Shown: positions 29,755 through 38,159, counted from the stretch's first letter. The stretch: DNA of 64,000 nt from Blastococcus sp. LR1 (GCF_020166105.1 NZ_JAIUJY010000001.1:620001-684000), one strand, 5' to 3'. Translations and numbers: made by a program. The notes: a model not told the origin generated them from the sequence alone.

Positions 29755-29901
29755 CGTACGAGCCGGAACGGCGCAGGTGATCAGCCGTAAGTACGACTTG
29801 CCGAGTGCGGTCACCGACGCGGCGGACTCGGCGTTCCCGGGAGGCGCTACCCTCGACGCGAACTCCGGCCTGCCGATCTCCATCGGCAGGCGGGGCGTTC
29901 C

Positions 29902-29975
29902 GCGGGTGTAGCTCAATGGTAGAGCCCCAGCCTTCCAAGCTGGCCATGCCGGTTCGATCCCGGTCACCCGCTCCA
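29902..29975 (+). tRNA. tRNA-Gly(TCC), CCA encoded
   Basis: Acceptor GCGGGTG pairs with CACCCGC. The D-arm GTAGCTCAATGGTAGAGC, anticodon arm CCAGC-CTTCCAA-GCTGG (anticodon TCC) and T-arm GGTTCGATCC are standard. CCA is encoded at 29973-29975. The sequence beyond is island-like, so the 3' end may have served as an integration site. Confidence 0.96.
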
Positions 29976-30282
29976 CGTACTGACCAGCCTGTATGTCCGT
30001 CTGCGCAGCTCAGCGCGGCCTTGCGCCGCTCCCGTGCCTTAACGGTGCTGCCCCCTGCTGACCGCTGATCACCGGCTCTGGCCGATGCTTAAGGCACGGA
30101 TAAGGCACGCCCCGGCTGTGAATGACCTCGACGTCGTGCAGCTTCGTGCAGCTGCAGGGGCACGGGCCGCCAACCCACCAGCCACGCTGCGTATGGACCG
30201 CCAAGTGTCATCTCGTGGCTGGCCTGTCACGCATCGGGAGCGGCCGGCGCACCGTGATCGCGGCCTGACCGTCCCGTGTCGT
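29976..30282. other. Left edge of the island, no gene
   Basis: These 307 bases follow tRNA-Gly directly. They contain a cluster of short repeats (see 30032-30109) but no plausible gene. Base composition is visibly lower in GC than the core genes to the left. This is the likely left boundary of foreign DNA. Confidence 0.45.
30032..30109. repeat. Inverted and direct repeats of TTAAGGCACGG
   Basis: CCGTGCCTTAA (30032-30042) is the exact reverse complement of TTAAGGCACGG (30089-30099). A further direct copy of TAAGGCACG starts at 30101, 11 bp after the one at 30090. Spaced repeats about 60 bp from a tRNA 3' end could be integrase or excisionase arm sites; this is inference. Confidence 0.45.
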
Positions 30283-30849
30283 TCACGTGTCGTGGCGGAC
30301 ATCAAGCGCGGGCAGGGAGTCCACCGACCTAATCGTCTCCAAGGAGACGGTGACGATGCCTGCCAGCAGGTCAAGAATGTAGCGCGGATCGCCCACTTCG
30401 CGGGACCAGTCGTTGGGGTCGCTGACAATGCCCGAAGCCTTGTCGGTCTCCATTTAGTAGCGGTCGATGATCCACTCGATGGCCGAGCGGCTGCCCAACT
30501 TGTAGCGGTACGCCTCGGCCGGGACGCCGCGGAGGGTGATCCGGTCGTTGTAGTGGATAACCGACTTGTCGCCGCGCGCTCCTTCGGCCTTCTGCTCCGG
30601 AGTGGGCCTGCCGAAGCTCATCTTCTTGTCCCGGACGGCGAAGAATGCGTAGTCCGCCTCGCCACCGGGACCGGAGACGTCGCGGCCCTCCAGCGGGTAC
30701 GGCTCGACGGACTCGTACCCCAGGTGCAGCTCGGCCAGCCGCTTGCCCGCGTCGGCGAAGGCGCGAAAGTTGGCCGCGAAGGGGATGCGGGGCAACATCT
30801 TCTTCAGGTCCGCGGCATAGGTCTCCCGGTACTCCGGCGAGTGCAGGAG
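30283..30849 (-). pseudogene. Type ISP restriction-modification enzyme, C-terminal remnant with internal stop
   Basis: The minus-strand frame reads HSPEYRETYAADLKKMLPR, then RAFADAGKRLAELHLGYE, YNDRITLRGVPAEAYRY and SAIEWIIDRY, the C-terminal signature of large helicase/methylase type ISP enzymes. A TAA at 30454-30456 interrupts it. The same frame then continues, in register, with ETDKASGIVSDPNDWSREVG and closes with TGA at 30283, exactly as intact relatives do. The 5' part, which is over a thousand residues, is missing; a TAG lies immediately before residue one of the remnant. This is a dead fragment of a defence gene. Confidence 0.8.
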
Positions 30850-30851
30850 CT

Positions 30852-31070
30852 AAGGAGCTGTGGTTCAGCCCGGGGATGGCCAAGCGCCGCTACGACCTGT
30901 CCGAAGACACTCGCAGCGCGGGGGTACGGGAACTTGCCGACGCCGGACTGGTGAAGAACCTCCGGCGCAACCTGGACCCGGACCCCTTTGCACCCCTTCG
31001 ACTGCGCAACGTCTACAAGCTCGACCTCGACCAATTTGAGCAGGACGCAGTGGTCTACCCAGCGCGCTAG
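30852..31070 (+). pseudogene. Fragment of a winged-helix-like protein C-terminus
   Basis: From about 30852 the plus strand reads KELWFSPGMAKRRYDLSEDT and continues RSAGVRELADAGLVKNLRRN, closing with YKLDLDQFEQDAVVYPAR and a stop. The pattern looks like the recognition helices of a wHTH replication- or transcription-type protein, but I cannot name a family. No start codon or ribosome site fits, and the fragment abuts the broken end of the type ISP remnant, so it is probably the 3' end of a gene cut by a deletion. Confidence 0.45.
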
Positions 31071-31210
31071 CTCCTGGTTGTCTCGTCTCGCTTCGATCGG
31101 CGCCCCGGTCACCGCAACACGCCCCATGGCAATAGCCTCGTGCGCATCATCTGTGCAAAACTGAAGCTGACCGGGTCCGTAGGGGAGTCGGCTGAAGCTG
31201 GAGTGTGGCA

Positions 31211-32056
31211 GTGACTGTCTCCGCGTGGGCCCATGAGCTGTTTAATTCTTCGGCCCCGGCCGTGCAGGGCGCCGTCGTGGCAGCTATCCGGCACGCCCAC
31301 GATGACTCCGTGGCGGCACAGTTCGTCAGCGGCACCACCCGCCAGGACCCCTACGGGCACACGCTGAAGAACCGCCAGTACGAGTGCCTGGTCGACCACC
31401 TGCGCGACGCCGACATCCCCGGAATGGACCTCATCCACCCCGCCGGCGCCGCGTTCGACCTGGTCCGGCTCGATGCCGGCAACACCATCCTGTTCCCTTG
31501 GCGGTTCTCCTCCGACCAGCGAGTGCGGCACGACAACGCCCAGCTGCCCCTCGCGCGCGCCTCCACCATCCGCCGCGGCATGCTCACCGTCGCTCCCGGC
31601 GAGGACGACCAGCTGTCCCTCGAGGACGCCGCGGTCAGCGACGAAGAACTGCTCGCCCAGAGCGCCGAGCGCCGGGAGGTCGAGGCCCAACTGCGCAACC
31701 TGGCCCGGGTCATCACCATCGGTTACGCCAGCAACTCCACCGGCATCTTCGAGCTGGGCTGGGGCGAGGCATCCCTGCTCGACGACGGCACGGTCAGCTG
31801 GGCGTCCTGGCACCCCTTGACGCACCTGCTGGCCGCCACCCGACCCAGCAGCGACGCGGCCCCAGGCCCGCGGGCCGTCCCCGGTACCGGCGGCGCCGAC
31901 CCGGCCAACCGCGGCCCCCGGTTCGACGACGCACCCCTGAACACCGGGTTCGACCTGCAGCCCCGACACCCCCTGGCCGGCGAGCCGACCACCGAGCCCG
32001 GCGAGGACACCGGCAAGGACGCACAGGGCGACACGGGTGATGAGGCTCGGCCGTGA
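31211..32056 (+). CDS. Unrecognised protein coupled to an ImmA/IrrE protein
   Basis: 281 residues from the GTG at 31211, chosen because GGAG lies 7 nt before it; the GTG at 31205 is too close. Residues 1-110 look globular (HELFNSSAPAVQGAVVAAIR, and a HPAGAAFDLVRLD strand). Residues 110-210 continue with an acidic helix rich in Glu/Arg, and the last 70 are Pro/Gly/Asp-rich and likely disordered. No family is recognised. Its stop overlaps the HTH-ImmA gene by 4 nt. In such pairs the partner is often a toxin or a substrate of the peptidase; that role is inference. Confidence 0.7.
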   Translation: MTVSAWAHELFNSSAPAVQGAVVAAIRHAHDDSVAAQFVSGTTRQDPYGHTLKNRQYECLVDHLRDADIPGMDLIHPAGAAFDLVRLDAGNTILFPWRFSSDQRVRHDNAQLPLARASTIRRGMLTVAPGEDDQLSLEDAAVSDEELLAQSAERREVEAQLRNLARVITIGYASNSTGIFELGWGEASLLDDGTVSWASWHPLTHLLAATRPSSDAAPGPRAVPGTGGADPANRGPRFDDAPLNTGFDLQPRHPLAGEPTTEPGEDTGKDAQGDTGDEARP

Positions 32057-33252
32057 ACCCCCCGCACCTGTTCTCCCTCCCCGACGGCGAGCCCGGCCCT
32101 GGCGACCTTGGCCCTGGCGCTCCTGACGGCACGGAACTGCTCTCGGCGATCGCCGCCGCCTTCGACCCCTACCGGCTGCGGCAGGCCCGCTACCTGGCCG
32201 AGCTGACCAAACGGGCGATCGCCGACGCCGTCGGGGTATCGGCGGCCGCGGTCGGCCAATGGGAAGCCGGGGTCACCGCCCCCCGCCCTGACCACATCAC
32301 CCGCCTGGCCACGCTCCTGGACGTCCCGCCGGCGTTCTTCGCCGCCGGGCGACGCGCGGTGCGACTGGACGCTTCCCATGCCCACTTCCGCAGCCTGCGC
32401 TCCACTCCGGCAGCGCTCCGCCACAAGGCAGTCGTGTTCACCGAACAGCTCGGGGAACTGGCACACGCCTTGGAGAAGCGGGTCCAGTTCCCACCGGTCG
32501 ACCTCCCGGGCTTTGCCCCGGGCGACGTTCAGCCCAGCCCCTACAGCGGTGACCCGGCCGCAGCCGCGGCCGCGGTCCGCCAGCAGTGGGCCTTGGGGGA
32601 TGGACCCATCCCACACCTGATCCACACCCTGGAACGCCACGGGCTGATCGTCACCTTCCTGCCCTTCACGGAGCGGGAAACAAAGACCATCGACGCGTTC
32701 TCCACCTCCCACCTGCCGCGCCCGATCATCGTGCTCACCCCCGACCGGTCCACCGACGTCTACCGGCATCGGTTCACCGCCGCACACGAGCTCGGACACC
32801 TGATGCTGCACCCCGACACGGCCCCCGGGGACCCGCTGCAGGAGAAGGAAGCCGACCGCTTCGCCGCCGAGCTGCTCACCCCAGCCGAGACGATCGTGCC
32901 TCGCCTGCCCGCCCGGCTAGACCTTCATCTGCTCGAGCGACTGGGCCAAGAGTGGGGAGTCGCCGTGGAGAGCCTGATCTACCGCTGCCATGAGGTCGGC
33001 AGCATCTCCGACGCCACCTACCGCCGCGCATTTCAGCGGCTCAACCAGATGCGCAACCTCGGTCTCTTCCCGCCGAACGACGTGCACGGCTTCCCCGGGG
33101 AGCTGCCGACCCTGCTCACGAAGGCCTTCGACCTGGCGCAGAAGCACGGGCTCACCACCCCGGCCCTCGCCAAGGAGCTGAAATTCACCCTCCCGCGGGT
33201 CCGCCAGCTGCTCGGACAACCCGATACCCGCCCTCAGCTGCGCGTTCTGTGA
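32053..33252 (+). CDS. XRE-HTH/ImmA-IrrE metallopeptidase fusion
   Basis: 399 residues. An XRE HTH (about 38-95, with TKRAIADAVGVSAAAVGQWE) is fused to a zinc peptidase of the ImmA/IrrE (COG2856) type with HELGH at 245-249 and the downstream KEADRFAAELLTP (265-277), whose Glu is the third ligand. Such proteins cleave repressors or act as antitoxins in toxin-antitoxin and phage-response modules. The GTG start overlaps the upstream gene by 4 nt. All catalytic residues are intact, unlike many neighbours in this island. Confidence 0.88.
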   Translation: MNPPHLFSLPDGEPGPGDLGPGAPDGTELLSAIAAAFDPYRLRQARYLAELTKRAIADAVGVSAAAVGQWEAGVTAPRPDHITRLATLLDVPPAFFAAGRRAVRLDASHAHFRSLRSTPAALRHKAVVFTEQLGELAHALEKRVQFPPVDLPGFAPGDVQPSPYSGDPAAAAAAVRQQWALGDGPIPHLIHTLERHGLIVTFLPFTERETKTIDAFSTSHLPRPIIVLTPDRSTDVYRHRFTAAHELGHLMLHPDTAPGDPLQEKEADRFAAELLTPAETIVPRLPARLDLHLLERLGQEWGVAVESLIYRCHEVGSISDATYRRAFQRLNQMRNLGLFPPNDVHGFPGELPTLLTKAFDLAQKHGLTTPALAKELKFTLPRVRQLLGQPDTRPQLRVL

Positions 33253-33307
33253 GTCGGTCGCCGGGCAGCAGGGGTCACCTCGAGAATGCTCGAGCAGGGG
33301 CCGACGC

Positions 33308-34332
33308 TCAGAGACCCAGACCTGTTGCGGCGTTGTCGACCCAGGGCTGCTGGATCCGCACATAGGTGCCGATGGTGGCCAGCGACCGGTGGCGGGTCTG
33401 GTGGGCGATGGCGCGGTCGCTGGCGCCACGCAGGTGGGCGTAGGTAACAAAGCCGGCCCGCAGGCTGTGCGCGCTGAACCGCGTGGGGTCCGTGCCGCCG
33501 CGGGCGATCGCCTGCTGGACCAGGTTGTTCACCGTTTCCGGATGCAGGCCGCGGTGCAGGACGGTGTTGCCTTTGCTCACGGGGCGGAAGACCAGCCCCT
33601 CGGTGATACCAGACAGCTGCAGCCAGCGGCGCAGGGCGACAACCGGGCAACGGGCCGGGTTGCCGGCTCGGGGGAGGACGACCAGCTCGGCGGTTTGTCC
33701 GGTCTGGTTGGTCTTCGACCGGGGCAGGGTCAGCACCAGACCGTTGTCGTGCGCGGCCACGTCGGCGGCGGTGAGCGCGGCCAGCTCGCTGCGCCGAAGC
33801 GCGCCCACGAAGCCGACGAGCAGCAACGCGCGGTCCCGGACCCCGGCCAAATCGACTTCCTCGTCGCGGCCGGGGGTGCGCCAGGTGCGGATGATCGGGC
33901 AGGCGTCGACGACGTCGAAGAGCTCGGGCGCATGAGCGGAGCGGCCTGAGCCGAAGGTGCGCCGTGGGTGCGGCGGATGCCCTCCCACACGGCGACCACC
34001 CGGGCGTTGGTGGTCGGGTCGGGCAGGTCACGCAGCCGATGGGTGAAGCGGATCGCCGACAGGCGCCGGCTCATCGTGCCCACCTTCAGACCCCGGGCGG
34101 TCAGGGAGGTGAGGTAGCCGGTGATCATCGCTGGCGCGGCCGGCAGCGGCTCCACCACGGCGTTGGCGCACCAGGCGCTGAGCTCGGCCCAGTCGGCCCG
34201 GTAGCCGCGGACTGTGTTGGCCGCGCGGGCGGCGGCGACGTAGGCGGCCTCGGCGTCGCTCAGGCGTACGTCATTGAGCAGCTGCAGGGCCGGGTTCCGG
34301 TCGGCTGCAGGATCGGCCGGCAGGAGGGTCAC
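33308..34332 (-). pseudogene. Tyrosine recombinase/integrase, frameshifted
   Basis: The N-terminal SAM-like core-binding domain is read from the GTG at 34332 (RLSDAEAAYVAAARAANTVR, then GYRADWAELSAWC). It runs to APLM near 33925, where the frame fails. The catalytic domain continues in another frame from APELFDVVDACP to 33308. It has Arg in GALRRSELAAL, Lys in PRSKTNQTG, HSLRAGF, the HQTRHRS box and the Tyr in GTYVR. One missing base at about 33925 explains it. The GTG overlaps the stop of the upstream gene. Either decay or a sequencing error is possible. Confidence 0.8.
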
Positions 34333-35504
34333 CGGCTGCCGTTCTGCTCGTCGAGGAGCCGGTTGGTGAGGTCGATGGTGGCCAGGTACCACCAGAACAG
34401 CCAGTCCAGGAACGCCTCGCCGTAGTCGCCGCGCTGGCCGGGACGGCGGTGCCGCAGGTCGAACTCGTTGGCGATCTGGAACAGCGCGCCTTCATCTTTG
34501 CGCGGCAGCGTGTCCTTGAGCAGTGGTCGCCGGTGCTCGAGCACCCGGGCCAGGGCGACGACCGCGCTTCGCTTGTCCTCCCGGGTCGCGCCGCGGGCCC
34601 GGTACAGCGTCACGGCGTGCTGCACCTCGCTGCGGTCGGTGGCATCGGGCGTGGTCAGAGCCTGTTCCAGCAGCTCGTCGCGCGGGTCGCCGGTCACCTG
34701 CACCAGGTAGCCGGCGTCCGGGCCGGACCCGGCCAGCCGCAGGTTCACCTCCGACCGGGCGAGCAGCTCGTTGATTCGCCAGCGGTAGACCGCCTGGCCG
34801 GCGGAGCGGCTGAAGGTGTCGTAGTCGTGCTCGGCGTGGAACCCGTGCCAGTACCGACGGCGGGGTCGGGCTACCTGGTCGTGCAGCGCCTCGATCAGGT
34901 CGAGGAAGAGCTCATCGCCCCACTCGTCTTCGATGCTGCTCAGTCCGTCAGCGGCGTAGCTCAGCGGCCACAGGCGCTCGTCGTGCTGGTCGACGGCATC
35001 ACCGAGCAGCTGCTGCCCTCGAGCGTCGGGGTTGTCCCAGCGGTCCGGGCAGCGGCTGCCGAAGGCGTCCTCGAAGTACCCGGTGCCGTCCATGTCCCGC
35101 AGGGCGCGGACCACCACGACCTTGAGGTCAGCCATCGACCATCGGCGCGGCGCGGACGGGTTGCGCCGCTCGGAGTAGAGCCTCTTGCGCTCCCACCGGG
35201 GAAAATCCTCGGCTGCGCGCACGATGGCGTCGAACAGCTGCGCCTGTGGGGAGACGTAGGGCGCCGGCCGGTCCCCGGTCCCTATGGCGGTCACCGCCCC
35301 GGCGACCGCCGCCATCTGCGTGGCGCGCTCCCATTGGGCGTACTCCCGGTAGAGCTGCAGGGCGCGGCCGCCGTGGAACGCCTCGTCCAGCAGCCAGCCG
35401 ACGGTCTCTTCGTCCTGGGCCCCGGACTGCAGGAGTGCCTCGGCCTCTCGGCGGAACAGCTCCGGCGGCCACATCAGCCGCAGTTCGTTCCACTCCACCG
35501 GCAC
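34329..35504 (-). CDS. HEPN-like/AbiJ-like protein of unknown function
   Basis: 391 residues, soluble. The C-terminal 120 residues are helical, with DKRSAVVALARVLEHRRPLL and EGALFQIANEFDLRHRR, which resembles HEPN-type domains of abortive-infection (AbiJ-like) proteins. The middle part (LFLDLIEALHDQV, then a stretch ending RRINEL-like) resembles AbiJ N-terminal modules. This similarity is from memory of patterns and is not firm. It overlaps the frameshifted recombinase by 4 nt, so the two form an operon. A 26-bp inverted repeat lies upstream of its start. Confidence 0.65.
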   Translation of the reverse strand: MPVEWNELRLMWPPELFRREAEALLQSGAQDEETVGWLLDEAFHGGRALQLYREYAQWERATQMAAVAGAVTAIGTGDRPAPYVSPQAQLFDAIVRAAEDFPRWERKRLYSERRNPSAPRRWSMADLKVVVVRALRDMDGTGYFEDAFGSRCPDRWDNPDARGQQLLGDAVDQHDERLWPLSYAADGLSSIEDEWGDELFLDLIEALHDQVARPRRRYWHGFHAEHDYDTFSRSAGQAVYRWRINELLARSEVNLRLAGSGPDAGYLVQVTGDPRDELLEQALTTPDATDRSEVQHAVTLYRARGATREDKRSAVVALARVLEHRRPLLKDTLPRKDEGALFQIANEFDLRHRRPGQRGDYGEAFLDWLFWWYLATIDLTNRLLDEQNGSR

Positions 35505-35526
35505 GCAGGCAGCCTAGCGGTCAGCG

Positions 35527-35552
35527 CATGGGATTCCTTTTGTTATCCCATG
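35527..35552. promoter_or_regulatory. Inverted repeat upstream of the HEPN-like gene
   Basis: CATGGGAT, a 10-nt T-rich spacer, then ATCCCATG: a perfect 8-bp dyad starting 22 bp before the ATG of the minus-strand gene. It could be an operator or a short RNA hairpin. Confidence 0.4.
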
Positions 35553-35774
35553 TGCTGCCGAATCGCCCGGCGCGAGATCTTGAGCCACATCTGGACGCCA
35601 CTCAGATTGGGGAGGCACGCCGAGGTCGAAGACACGCGGTGACTATCGGCGCAAGGCTCTGGGGAGTCTTGCGTGTACGCCCTGTGACTGCCAAGGTCGT
35701 CGAATCAACGGCCACCTCTGGGCGGCGCCAACGTGCCGTCCTTCCCTGAGGCCGACTCCGGTGAAGGGATTTCC

Positions 35775-36305
35775 ATGAAACTGAACGTGCTCCGCGCGGC
35801 CAAGAAGGCACTACTCATCAGCACTCTGGTCGCCGGCCTGGTTGTGACAGGAGGAAACAGCGCGCTCGCCGGCCCGAGCGAAGGTGCCGCCTCGACCGCG
35901 ACTGTCGACGTGACAACAGGCTCCCTCAACGGCGCAAACCACAGCGAGGTCCTTCTGGATTCGGATACGGGTGCTGTCGTCTCCGTCACTGCAATTCCGA
36001 ACAAGAAGTCACGTGCGACCGGGACGATCGAGGCCTACGCCATCAGCAACCCTTGCGGTTCCAACGACGTCTGCTGGCAACCTAGTCGGATTCCCTACGC
36101 CCAGATCGGTTTCACGAGCCCAGGAACCTACTACGGTAGCTGGACTTATCGGGGCACGCTGTCCACTAGGTATCACACGGTGCAGGGCATCTGCTGGACC
36201 AGTGGAACCTCCACACAGCAGGTGTGCAACAACAACAGGTTCTACAACACGTCCATCGCCTTCACTGGGACGATCACCGGTAAAAAGGTCGTCGTCATCA
36301 GCTAG
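35775..36305 (+). CDS. Secreted cysteine-containing protein, unknown
   Basis: 176 residues from the ATG at 35775, preceded by GAAGGGA. A classical signal peptide is clear: basic KLNVLRAAKK, hydrophobic LLISTLVAGLVVTGG and a cleavage site near SALAG. The mature part has four cysteines (CGSNDVC, GICW, QVCNN), probably two disulfides, and many Tyr/Thr/Ser residues, as in extracellular beta-sheet proteins. The codon use is clearly lower in GC than its neighbours. No family is recognised. The product could be a small extracellular effector, inhibitor or surface protein. Confidence 0.75.
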   Translation: MKLNVLRAAKKALLISTLVAGLVVTGGNSALAGPSEGAASTATVDVTTGSLNGANHSEVLLDSDTGAVVSVTAIPNKKSRATGTIEAYAISNPCGSNDVCWQPSRIPYAQIGFTSPGTYYGSWTYRGTLSTRYHTVQGICWTSGTSTQQVCNNNRFYNTSIAFTGTITGKKVVVIS

Positions 36306-36438
36306 CAGGACCTCGACCTGCGCATGGGGACGTCGGCACGAATCGTCAGCGCCCCATGCGTTCGGCCGACATTCGAGCGTACTGGCGGACTCGTCGACAT
36401 TACCCCTGCCACGAGTCACGACCATCAGGAGGCACGCC

Positions 36439-37304
36439 GTTGAGAACTACAACGTGCACGTCGAGCTCGACGCGCGCCTGCCGATCAGCGACGACGACAT
36501 CGGTGCCGTCGTCGACCCGCTCATGGACCTGATCGAGCCGTTCGGCGGCTCGGTGGGCCGCACAGCCGACGGGCGGGTGAAGCTGATCTTCCCCGTGCCC
36601 GCCGAGAACGTCCGCAGGCCACCTCGGCCGGCCTGGCCCTGGTCACCGCCGAGGGCCACACCGCCTTCGCCGTCGATGCCATGCCGCAGGAGGAGTTCCT
36701 CCGGCGGTCCAGGCTGCAGCCAGTCCCCGAGCTCGTGTCGGTGCCGCAGGCCGCGGAGCTGCTCGGCATCAAGCGGCAGTCCGCCCTCGAGCTCGTCCAG
36801 CGCGGCAGCCTGACAGGCCGGAAGGTCGGCGACACCTGGGGTATCCCTCGCGCCGCCGTCGAGGACCGCGCCGGCGTCGACGGCCTACGTTGGGAAGGCG
36901 TCCTGATCCCAATGAACGTCGTCTCCGACCTCGGCCAGCTGGTCGAGCCTGACGCGATCGACTTCGACCTCCCTGTGCCCGTCCTCGACGAGCGCGGGCA
37001 GGTGATAGGTATCGCCCGCAGCATCAAGATGGACAGCGACGCCTGGACCGCCGACGGCATCGTGACCGGCCTGCCGCCCGGCGAGTACTCCATGGTTGTG
37101 CAAGTCGACCGACCGCGCTGGTCTCTGCAGGGTGAGGTCGACCATCTCAAGCGCGGTGACCTCACCGTCATCACCGTGCTGACCGGTGACGGCCGCGGGC
37201 CGGCGACGCTTCCCCAGGCGCGGATCCGGGTGTCCGAGGCAACCGGGCACATGAATCTAAGCCGGGTGCACCCACCGGCGCACATGGTTGTGAGCTACCC
37301 GTGA
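36439..37304 (+). pseudogene. HTH (excisionase-like) domain protein, frameshifted
   Basis: The first part reads NYNVHVELDARLPISDDDIG and GRVKLIFPVPAENVR up to about 36612. The frame then breaks, and the protein continues in another frame as ATSAGLALVTAEGHTAFAVD. After that comes a MerR/excisionase-like HTH (SVPQAAELLGIKRQSALELV) and an acidic C-terminal domain ending at 37304. Inserting one base near 36612 restores a single frame. AGGAGG lies at 36427-36432 but no proper start codon fits it, a second sign of damage. From ATG 36681 a 207-residue product could still be made. The original role is unknown. Confidence 0.6.
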
Positions 37305-37514
37305 GCTAGCTGTCGAGTCCTCTCGGAAACGCCCGCGCGTTCCCCTCTGGCACTCCCTCCAAGTGCTACTGGAGCCTTCAAGATCACGGGCCGTCACACG
37401 TCTTGCACTGCCCCTGCAGCCCTCCATGGGACAGGCGGCTGGCGCAGTGCCCGACGCCTACTTGGGTGGTCGCGTGGCGTGGAAATGTCGTCACCGGCTG
37501 ATAAACCGCCCGCC

Positions 37515-37727
37515 ATGGCTTACGACTTCTGGTTGACTGCCCGTAGCGGCTCGGCGGGAGACCGGCACGTGGTGACACCCGACAGCGCCCCCGGGGCGTT
37601 CACGACGTCGCTGTGCGGGCGCCTCGTCACCACCGAGCGAGGCAGCGTGCAGGTGGAGGACCTAACAACCGGCACGGTCGACCCCGTCTGTCCAACGTGC
37701 GTCGCCGAAGTTGTAAAGCCTGCTTGA
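37515..37727 (+). CDS. Small CxxC protein, unknown
   Basis: 70 residues from the ATG at 37515, which begins the conserved-looking YDFWLTARSGSAGDRHVVTP. One cysteine sits in SLCGRLV and two more in VCPTC near the C-terminus, a possible zinc site. Small proteins with this C...CxxC layout occur widely in actinobacteria without known role. The frame has good third-position GC bias. No clear ribosome site is visible. Confidence 0.5.
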   Translation: MAYDFWLTARSGSAGDRHVVTPDSAPGAFTTSLCGRLVTTERGSVQVEDLTTGTVDPVCPTCVAEVVKPA

Positions 37728-37904
37728 GTTCGCGCCCTACCGTCTGGCCGTGTCGACGCCAGCTTGAGCGAGGACCTCGCTGAGAATCTCTCAGACCGTA
37801 GGGCGACGCGACCTGGCCCCGCCGTGAGCGCGTCTGGGTGTCCCTGATGCCGCCCTCCGTCTTCTAGCGGCGAACTCCGGGTCACCCGTATGAGGCGCGC
37901 TGCC

Positions 37905-37940
37905 TGGTTGACCATGGTCAACCAGCCGTACAATCGTGGC
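37905..37940 (+). promoter_or_regulatory. Palindromic operator and leaderless promoter of the antitoxin-like gene
   Basis: TGGTTGACCATGGTCAACCA (37905-37924) is a perfect 20-bp palindrome. It contains TTGACC as a -35, and TACAAT (37929-37934) follows after 15 bp. The gene's ATG is 6 nt beyond TACAAT, so the transcript is probably leaderless. An operator across the -35 fits autoregulation of a toxin-antitoxin operon. Confidence 0.65.
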
Positions 37941-38159
37941 ATGGCGCCCAGGCACCGGTTCGTCACCGCGAAGGACCGGCACCCACAGAAGGTGCATCGT
38001 GTCCAGCGCGGTCGCGCCGCCGAGAGCACGCCGCCGGAGGCCGCTGACGCTGCCGAGGCCGTCGTCGCGGATCGGGTTGCGACAACGGACGAGGTTCGCA
38101 CGGCCGGTGAGCGCGCTTCTGCGCGCTGGGCCAGCTTGCTCCACCGCCTCGGCGGGTGA
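37941..38159 (+). CDS. Probable antitoxin partner of a broken Doc toxin
   Basis: 72 residues, small and highly charged, with a basic N-terminus (PRHRFVTAKDRHPQKVHR) and an Ala/Glu-rich helical middle. It matches no antitoxin family I can name. The case rests on position: directly downstream of a perfect palindrome and promoter, and overlapping by 4 nt (GTGA) a Doc/Fic coding sequence. The frame is intact. Antitoxins that bind DNA through a short basic N-terminus and neutralise Doc through the C-terminus are typical (Phd-Doc), although no Phd signature is seen. Confidence 0.55.
   Translation: MAPRHRFVTAKDRHPQKVHRVQRGRAAESTPPEAADAAEAVVADRVATTDEVRTAGERASARWASLLHRLGG

Noticed and set aside
29754-29976. 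A longer histidine kinase starting inside tRNA-Gly
   Set aside because: The extension is antisense to the tRNA and not protein-like; the GTG at 29754 gives a normal DesK-type length.
34129-34332. A programmed frameshift in the recombinase
   Set aside because: No slippery heptamer or downstream pseudoknot is evident near 33925, and the frame change is explained by a single missing base.
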